Assembly: GCF_020616155.1 (NCBI RefSeq)
Contig: NZ_CP085530.1
Location: 8,501 to 72,500 of the forward strand
Source: Vogesella sp. XCS3
GTDB taxonomy: Bacteria; Pseudomonadota; Gammaproteobacteria; Burkholderiales; Chromobacteriaceae
Direction of reading: 5' to 3'
Length of the DNA: 64,000 bases
The notes under the pieces are model-generated. The model searched no databases. It worked only from the letters and a program-made list of their open reading frames with translations, and was not told the DNA's origin. This document shows positions 59,380 to 64,000 of this stretch, piece after piece (the stretch's first letter is position 1; each line of letters begins with the position of its first letter). The translations under genes and the position numbers were made by a program.

Positions 59380-59474
59380 CCGGCCTATCGTTTGGGTGCA
59401 TCCGCTGTGGTCTTGTTTGATCTGACACAGTTGGCCGCACGAAACAGGGAAAACCCTGCATAGAGGGCATGGCT

Positions 59475-59499
59475 GCAAACAGCTGTTTGCTTGTACAAT
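59475..59499 (+). promoter_or_regulatory. upp promoter with perfect 16-bp palindrome
   Basis: GCAAACAGCTGTTTGC (59475-59490) is a perfect inverted repeat directly upstream of -10 TACAAT (59494-59499), where the spacer would lie. No good -35 is present. It looks like a repressor or activator site. Confidence 0.55.
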
Positions 59500-59521
59500 G
59501 TTGCCCCATACCAATTTAGCG

Positions 59522-59602
59522 AACCGGCTGCCGCCTGGCGGCCGGTTTTCCGTATCAAGAAAAGCGGTTTGCGCGGGCACCAGCCTGGCGCAGCCGCTTT
59601 TT
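59522..59602 (+). promoter_or_regulatory. upp leader with two hairpins (candidate attenuator)
   Basis: Hairpin 1: AACCGGC (59522-59528) with GCCGGTT (59541-59547), then TT. Hairpin 2: AAAAGCGG (59560-59567) with CCGCTTTTT (59594-59602), extended by GCGC / GCGC. Hairpin 2 has terminator form and ends 19 nt before the upp start codon. Confidence 0.6.
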
Positions 59603-59621
59603 GCCAAGGTTTGGGAAGAGC

Positions 59622-60254
59622 ATGAACATCACCGTAGTCAATCACCCGCTGGTACAACACAAACTCGGCCTGCTGCGCGAGGGCGATATCAGCACCATGA
59701 AATTCCGCCTGCTGACCCAAGAGCTGGCCCGCCTGCTGGCGTATGAAGCCACCCGTGATTTCGAGCTGGAAACCGTCACCATCGATGGCTGGTGCGGCCC
59801 GATCGACGTGCAGCAGATCAAAGGCAAGAAGGTTACCGTGGTGCCTATCCTGCGCGCCGGTATCGGCATGCTGGACGGCGTGCTCGACCTGGTACCGTCG
59901 GCCAAGATCAGCGTGGTAGGCCTGGCCCGCAACGAAGAAACCCTGGAACCGGTGTCCTATTTCGAGAAGTTTGTCGGCAACCTGGACGAGCGCATCGCCA
60001 TGATCATCGACCCGATGCTGGCGACCGGCGGCTCGCTGATTGCCACCATCGACCTGCTCAAGCGCAATGGCTGCAAGCACATCAAGGCGGTGGTAATGGT
60101 AGCGGCCCCGGAAGGCGTAAAAGCGGTAAACGATGCCCACCCGGATGTGCAGATCGTGGCCGCTTCGCTGGACAGCCATCTGAACGAACACGGCTATATC
60201 ATCCCGGGCCTGGGTGACGCCGGCGACAAAATATTCGGTACCAAACACGCCTGA
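59622..60254 (+). CDS. upp: uracil phosphoribosyltransferase
   Basis: Makes UMP from uracil and PRPP. 210 residues from [19 protein letters not shown]. The PRPP-binding [21 protein letters not shown] is at about 128, [13 protein letters not shown] is central, and the uracil-binding [16 protein letters not shown] is at the C-terminus. TTG 59601 would add seven residues inside the leader hairpin and is not favoured. A terminator follows, with uraA one gene further on. Confidence 0.97.
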   Translation: MNITVVNHPLVQHKLGLLREGDISTMKFRLLTQELARLLAYEATRDFELETVTIDGWCGPIDVQQIKGKKVTVVPILRAGIGMLDGVLDLVPSAKISVVGLARNEETLEPVSYFEKFVGNLDERIAMIIDPMLATGGSLIATIDLLKRNGCKHIKAVVMVAAPEGVKAVNDAHPDVQIVAASLDSHLNEHGYIIPGLGDAGDKIFGTKHA

Positions 60255-60267
60255 TTCCTGGCACACA

Positions 60268-60291
60268 GCCGCTTGCAAAAGCGGCTTTTTT
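60268..60291 (+). terminator. terminator after upp
   Basis: A stem GCCGCTT / AAGCGGC followed by six T. Confidence 0.88.
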
Positions 60292-60318
60292 GCAGCCGCG
60301 GCCAACCTTGGGGGCAGC

Positions 60319-60975
60319 ATGAGCAGCAGCATCAGCAAGGCACAAGTAGCACAGATCGAGCAGGATTTTCTGCTGCGCTTTCCCGGTGGCTTGCAAGACC
60401 CGGCCTGGCTGGCGCTAGGCAAAAAGCATCGCAGTACCCTGCAAGCCATGGCGCTGTTTGATACCGCGCTATCGCTGCCAACGTTGGCCGCAGCCATCGC
60501 GCAGCAGCGTTACGGCGAGGTAATCGAAGCCTGCAGGCAGTTTGTCGGGCGCTGTACCACGATCAGCACGTTCGAAAAGATTGCCTTTCGCAACTATCTG
60601 GCGTTTGGCGATGTGCACGAGCCGTTTATACGCTGCCTGCACGCGCTGCTAGCGCGGTGCGATGCGGCCAGCTTTGACGATTTTGTCGACGTACTGCTGC
60701 TGTGCCGCTACGACAAAAATGCCAACGCCGCCAAGTGGCCGCTGGTCACCGCGTTTCTGGCGTATAGCAACCCGCAGCAACATGTCTGCGTGAAGCCAAC
60801 GACAATAAAGAAACTGGCTGCCAGGCTGGGTGTGGATATTGCTTATCAGGCGCAGCCGGCTTACCAGACCTACCAGCGCGTGCAGGCGATGGTGGCGCAG
60901 TTTCGCCAGCACAGTACGCAGCTGGTGGTAGATAACAATATTACTGCCCAGGCGGTGATGTACTGCACGGTGTAA
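60319..60975 (+). CDS. hypothetical protein between upp and uraA
   Basis: 218 residues from MSSSISKAQVAQIEQDFLLRF. It is soluble and mostly helical. TISTFEKIAFRNYLAFGD, DDFVDVLLLCRYDKNANAAKWPLVTAFLAYS and PTTIKKLAARLGVDI are the most distinctive segments. I do not recognise a family. It is separated from upp by a terminator and lies 48 bp before uraA. No helix-turn-helix or enzyme motif can be named with confidence. Confidence 0.72.
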   Translation: MSSSISKAQVAQIEQDFLLRFPGGLQDPAWLALGKKHRSTLQAMALFDTALSLPTLAAAIAQQRYGEVIEACRQFVGRCTTISTFEKIAFRNYLAFGDVHEPFIRCLHALLARCDAASFDDFVDVLLLCRYDKNANAAKWPLVTAFLAYSNPQQHVCVKPTTIKKLAARLGVDIAYQAQPAYQTYQRVQAMVAQFRQHSTQLVVDNNITAQAVMYCTV

Positions 60976-61023
60976 TACACGCTGCACAGACACAAAGCAT
61001 TCAACAACAAGAAGGTAAAACCT

Positions 61024-62268
61024 ATGTTCCAACAAGTGAAAGTGGCCGTGTCCGGTGCCCAGATCCTGTTCGTCGCCTTTGGCGCGCTGGTGCTGGTACC
61101 GCTGCTGACCGGCCTGAACCCTGCCATGGCGCTGCTGGGCGCCGGCCTTGGCACCCTGCTGTTCCAGCTGTGTACCGGCCGTCAGGTGCCCATCTTCCTG
61201 GGCTCTTCCTTTGCCTTTATCGGCCCCATCATTTACTCGATGCAAACCTGGGGGCAGGGCGCCACCATGTTTGGCCTGTTCTTTGCCGGTTTCATGTACT
61301 TCGTGTTTGCCGCCATCGTGAAATGGCGCGGCATGGCGCTGGTGAACAAGCTCTTGCCGCCGGTGGTGATCGGCCCGGTGATCATGATCATCGGTCTGTC
61401 GGTAGCTGGTGCGGCGTCCAATATGGCCATGGGGCGTGCTGGCGGCCAACAGATCATGCCGTATGAAACCTCGCTGCTGCTGGCGGCCATCTCGCTGGCG
61501 ACCACCATTGCGGTGTCGATCTACGCGCGCGGCATGTTCAAGCTGGTGCCGATCCTGGCGGGGGTGACCGTGGGCTATATCGCGGCAGCCTTCATGGGTG
61601 TGGTGGATTTTGCCAAGGTGGCCAACGCTCCATGGTTTGCCGCCCCGGTGTTCCATAGCCCGGAAGTGAACTGGGCTGCGGCGCTGTTCATGCTGCCGGT
61701 GGCGATTGCCCCGGCCATTGAGCACATCGGTGGCGTAATGGCCATTGGCGGTGTGACCGGCAAGGACTACACCAAGACCCCTGGCCTGCACCGCACGCTG
61801 GCGGGTGACGGCCTGGGTGTGTGCGTGGCCGGCCTGATCGGCGGCCCACCAGTGACCACCTACGCCGAGGTAACCGGCGCGGTGATGATTACCCGCAACT
61901 TCAACCCGGTGGTGATGACCTGGGCGGCGATCTTTGCCATCGCCATGGCGTTCTTTGGCAAGTTCAACGCGCTGCTGCAGTCCATCCCGATGCCGGTAAT
62001 GGGCGGCATCATGGTGCTGCTGTTCGGTACCATTGCCTCCATCGGCCTGAAAACGCTGATCGAAGCCAAAGTCGACCTGATGGAGCCGCGTAATCTGGTG
62101 ATCATCTCGGTGGTACTCACCGCCGGTATCGGCGGCCTGGAGCTGAAGTTCGGTTCCTTCGGCCTGGTGGGCGTGGGGCTGTGCTCGGTGCTGGCGCTGA
62201 TTCTCAACCTGATACTGCCAGGCAAGTCGGCTAGCCACGACGGTATCGTGGAAGGGCAGGATATCTAG
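61024..62268 (+). CDS. uraA: uracil permease (NCS2 family)
   Basis: A 414-residue inner-membrane uracil:proton symporter with about 14 helices. NCS2 hallmarks are LGSSFAFIGPI, the substrate-site PVAIAPAIEHIGG (Glu and His) and GLIGGPPVTTYAEVTGA. QKVFQ-type variation at the N-terminus (MFQQVKVAVSGAQILFVAFGALVLVPLLTG) is normal. It works with upp to take up and trap uracil. Confidence 0.95.
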   Translation: MFQQVKVAVSGAQILFVAFGALVLVPLLTGLNPAMALLGAGLGTLLFQLCTGRQVPIFLGSSFAFIGPIIYSMQTWGQGATMFGLFFAGFMYFVFAAIVKWRGMALVNKLLPPVVIGPVIMIIGLSVAGAASNMAMGRAGGQQIMPYETSLLLAAISLATTIAVSIYARGMFKLVPILAGVTVGYIAAAFMGVVDFAKVANAPWFAAPVFHSPEVNWAAALFMLPVAIAPAIEHIGGVMAIGGVTGKDYTKTPGLHRTLAGDGLGVCVAGLIGGPPVTTYAEVTGAVMITRNFNPVVMTWAAIFAIAMAFFGKFNALLQSIPMPVMGGIMVLLFGTIASIGLKTLIEAKVDLMEPRNLVIISVVLTAGIGGLELKFGSFGLVGVGLCSVLALILNLILPGKSASHDGIVEGQDI

Positions 62269-62274
62269 CCCGCT

Positions 62275-62299
62275 AGTTGGCCGCAGCTTGCGGCCAACT
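62275..62299. repeat. inverted pair of the GTTGGCCGCA word after uraA
   Basis: AGTTGGCCGCA, three bases, TGCGGCCAACT: a perfect 11-bp stem starting 7 bp beyond the uraA stop. Confidence 0.95.
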
Positions 62300-62312
62300 T
62301 GTCGTACCCTGC

Positions 62313-62341
62313 AAAACACCCCGCCTTGGCGGGGTGTTTTG
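62313..62341. terminator. bidirectional terminator between uraA and the DUF2322 gene
   Basis: A 12-13-bp stem AAAACACCCCGCC / GGCGGGGTGTTTT with a tiny loop. Confidence 0.92.
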
Positions 62342-62357
62342 TATTGTGGCGAGGGTA

Positions 62358-62672
62358 TCAGGCCAGAGTCAGCTGCACGCTTAGCGCCTCGTCAGGGCCG
62401 ATGGCCAGCAGGCGGTCGATATTGGGGTGCTTGCCGGGGAAGGCCAGCGCGTCGGCGGTATGCTCTGCGTACAGCACCAGGCCCTGTTGGGCGGCGGCGT
62501 GGTTGATACAACCGTGCTGCAGCCACAGCGCGTGGTACAGGCGTACAGAGCCTGCCGAGCCGGGTTTGTTTTCCAGCAAAGCCACTTGTTCGCCGTTGGA
62601 GCTGTGCAGGCTCAGTGCGCTGATGTGGTCGATTGTGGGGAGGGTGGGCAGAATATCGGCAAAAGCGGGCAT
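62358..62672 (-). CDS. DUF2322 family protein
   Basis: 104 residues from MPAFADILPTLPTIDHISAL. Family landmarks are the NKPGSAGSVRLYHAL segment and LYAEHTADALAFPGKHPNIDRLL. The function is unknown; the family is common in Neisseriales. The GGAG ribosome site lies inside the 3' arm of the terminator hairpin upstream, with seven T before the ATG. A longer frame from 62711 would cross that hairpin. Confidence 0.85.
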   Translation of the reverse strand: MPAFADILPTLPTIDHISALSLHSSNGEQVALLENKPGSAGSVRLYHALWLQHGCINHAAAQQGLVLYAEHTADALAFPGKHPNIDRLLAIGPDEALSVQLTLA

Positions 62673-62703
62673 AAAAAAACTCCGGTAGTAGATATCCGGA
62701 GTT
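62673..62703 (-). terminator. ubiA terminator that contains the ribosome site of the next gene
   Basis: On the minus strand: AACTCCGG, loop, CCGGAGTT, then T to a total of seven, then the ATG of the DUF2322 gene. The GGAG of the 3' arm is that gene's Shine-Dalgarno sequence. Confidence 0.85.
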
Positions 62704-62767
62704 TGGTGCATCGGGCTGAAATTTCCAGGTAATGTTATTGAAATCTTTCAGCCTGCGGCCGGGGCGC

Positions 62768-63646
62768 TTAGTGCAGGTACAGCCCGTATTCCAGTAGCAA
62801 GCTGGCAAACATCACCGCTCCTACGCGGTTGTTGTCCAGAAAAGCCTTGAAACACAGGGCGCGGTCACGGGTGCGGATCTCCAGATACTGCTTGCCGATC
62901 AGCACGGCCGAGATCGCCAGCCCGGTAAAGTAGGGCCAGCCCAGACCCAGCTGCCAGCCCAGGCCCAGCATCAGCGCCATGAACACGCCGTGGCACAGCA
63001 TGATGGCGGCGACATCGTAATCTCCAAAGGTAATGGCGGATGTCTTGATGCCGATTTTCAGGTCGTCCGGCTTGTCGGCCATGGCGTAGGCGGTGTCGTA
63101 GGCCACAGTCCAGAACAGGTTAGCCGCCAGCAGCCACCACGCGGTGCTGTCTACGCGCCCGGTTTGTGCCGCGTAGGCCATGGGGATGCCAAAAGAAAAG
63201 GCCAGCCCCAGATAGGCTTGCGGTAGCGGAAAGAAGCGCTTGGTGAAGGGGTAGGTGGCTGCCAGCAATACCGCCGGCACGCTCATCAGCAGTGTCAGGC
63301 TGTTCATCGGCAGTACCAGCAGCAGACTGAGCAGCGCCAGGCCTGCGGCCAACAGTAGCGCTTCTTTTTCGGTCACCGCACCGCGGGCAAACGGGCGCTG
63401 GGCGGTACGCGCCACGTGGGCATCAAAATGGCGGTCGGCGTAATCGTTAATTACGCAGCCCGCCGAGCGCATCAGGAAGGTACCCAGCACGAAAACCAGC
63501 AATACCAGCCAGTCTGGCCGACCCTTGGAGGCCAGCCACAGGCCCCACAGCGTGGGCCACAGCAATAGCAGGGTGCCAATAGGTTTGTCTACGCGCATCA
63601 GCTGGCCATAGACACTGGCGCGCTCGCGCAGCAGGGTGGTATTCAT
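62768..63646 (-). CDS. ubiA: 4-hydroxybenzoate octaprenyltransferase
   Basis: Prenylates 4-hydroxybenzoate in ubiquinone synthesis. A 292-residue integral membrane protein with about eight helices. The two Asp-rich motifs that bind Mg-prenyl diphosphate are intact: NDYADRHFD at about 68 and DKPDD at about 190. The start [34 protein letters not shown] is typical. The ATG overlaps the ubiC stop. Confidence 0.97.
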   Translation of the reverse strand: MNTTLLRERASVYGQLMRVDKPIGTLLLLWPTLWGLWLASKGRPDWLVLLVFVLGTFLMRSAGCVINDYADRHFDAHVARTAQRPFARGAVTEKEALLLAAGLALLSLLLVLPMNSLTLLMSVPAVLLAATYPFTKRFFPLPQAYLGLAFSFGIPMAYAAQTGRVDSTAWWLLAANLFWTVAYDTAYAMADKPDDLKIGIKTSAITFGDYDVAAIMLCHGVFMALMLGLGWQLGLGWPYFTGLAISAVLIGKQYLEIRTRDRALCFKAFLDNNRVGAVMFASLLLEYGLYLH

Positions 63647-64000
63647 CTCAGGTAGTGCTCCAGTGCCGGCAAAAACACCTCGCTTACCAGTAGGGGCGAG
63701 TCGGCCAGGGTAAAACGGCAGCGTCGTGCGGTCAGCTGGGGGGCATGCTGCGCATCGTGTACGCTGGCCAGGGTATAAAGCGGGTGCGGGTGATCGCTTT
63801 GCAGGAACTGCAGCGCTTCGCGCCCCAGGCCAGGCAGGCCGCCAAACAGTGTCAGCCCCAGCGAGCGGCTGCCGCGCTCCAGTATCGGGCGCCATACCCG
63901 GCAGTCGTCCAGGGTGATGCTGCGCGCAATCACCACCGGTTCACCGGCTAGCATCAATCGAACGTGTCTGGCATAAACCGGCTGCTTTGCGCTAATCTGC
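63643..64000 (-). CDS. ubiC: chorismate pyruvate-lyase UbiC, C-terminal part (cut by window end)
   Basis: The frame continues past the window edge without a stop; 118 residues are visible. It would convert chorismate to 4-hydroxybenzoate and pyruvate, feeding UbiA next door. [32 protein letters not shown] and the C-terminal LPALEHYLR fit UbiC. The ATG at 63957 is internal, not the true start. The ubiC-ubiA order with a 4-bp overlap supports the call. Confidence 0.88.
   Translation of the reverse strand, partial: QISAKQPVYARHVRLMLAGEPVVIARSITLDDCRVWRPILERGSRSLGLTLFGGLPGLGREALQFLQSDHPHPLYTLASVHDAQHAPQLTARRCRFTLADSPLLVSEVFLPALEHYLR

Larger units (their letters stand above)
59301..59621 (+). other. 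intergenic stretch with grxD terminator and upp leader
   Basis: It holds a terminator (59342-59379), a full GTTGGCCGCA word (59430-59439), the upp promoter with a 16-bp palindrome, and two hairpins in the upp leader. I see no gene in it. Confidence 0.8.

Overview
The window reads as chromosomal DNA of a GC-rich betaproteobacterium of the order Neisseriales, most likely a member of the Chromobacteriaceae (Chromobacterium, Vogesella or Aquitalea type). This rests on near-Neisseria protein sequences for purM, priB, rpsF and the DUF2322 protein, on the gene order rpsA-ihfB-lapA-lapB-pyrF-rfaE1-rfaD, and on lipopolysaccharide heptose genes that indicate a Gram-negative envelope. The genus is an inference. 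Genes are dense on both strands and almost all are ordinary chromosomal genes. The only mobile element seen is one intact IS5-family insertion sequence. I saw no prophage, CRISPR array, rRNA or tRNA gene.

Layout. 1-3.6 kb: start of a chemoreceptor, a DUF4936 protein, tyrA, a YaiI-type protein, an acetyltransferase and a MazG-like pyrophosphohydrolase. 3.7-13.9 kb: aroA divergent from cmk-rpsA-ihfB, then the envelope run lapA-lapB-pyrF-rfaE1-DUF924-rfaD-Nudix, then nrdR. 14-19.6 kb: two paralogous acetyltransferases, ribD, an Ldh-type dehydrogenase, an unknown protein built from two repeats, and an M32 carboxypeptidase. 19.9-30 kb: signalling and small-molecule genes: a diguanylate cyclase, a soluble PAS-PAS mini-chemoreceptor, a cold-shock/Excalibur membrane protein, a MocR regulator divergent from a LysE exporter and an Asp/Glu racemase, a solute-binding protein, sulfide:quinone oxidoreductase and a full chemoreceptor. 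30-40 kb: mfd, a large GGDEF-EAL gene split by a 47-bp tandem duplication, rlmB, and a copper operon (multicopper oxidase-csoR-copZ) with a CsoR-type operator inside its promoter.

40-49 kb: rpsF-priB-rpsR-rplI, a small membrane protein, the IS element, a lipoprotein, a double acetyltransferase, a D-lactate-dehydrogenase-like flavo/iron-sulfur protein and an isochorismatase-family hydrolase. 49-54.6 kb (minus): mutT (Nudix plus ThiE-like), a DUF815 ATPase, an acetyltransferase, a HAD hydrolase, hda and an AI-2E-type permease. 54.7-64 kb: purM-purN-DUF3108-RNA methyltransferase, grxD, upp-unknown-uraA (pyrimidine salvage with a structured leader), then DUF2322, ubiA and ubiC on the minus strand.

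The main unexplained signal is a 10-bp word, GTTGGCCGCA, which I found 45 times on both strands, roughly once per 1.4 kb. It occurs inside genes, where it mostly reads as Leu-Ala-Ala or Ala-Ala-Asn with otherwise disfavoured TTG and GCA codons. It also occurs as inverted pairs that form hairpins just after genes. This is how DNA uptake sequences of Neisseriaceae behave, but the word is not one of the known dialects.
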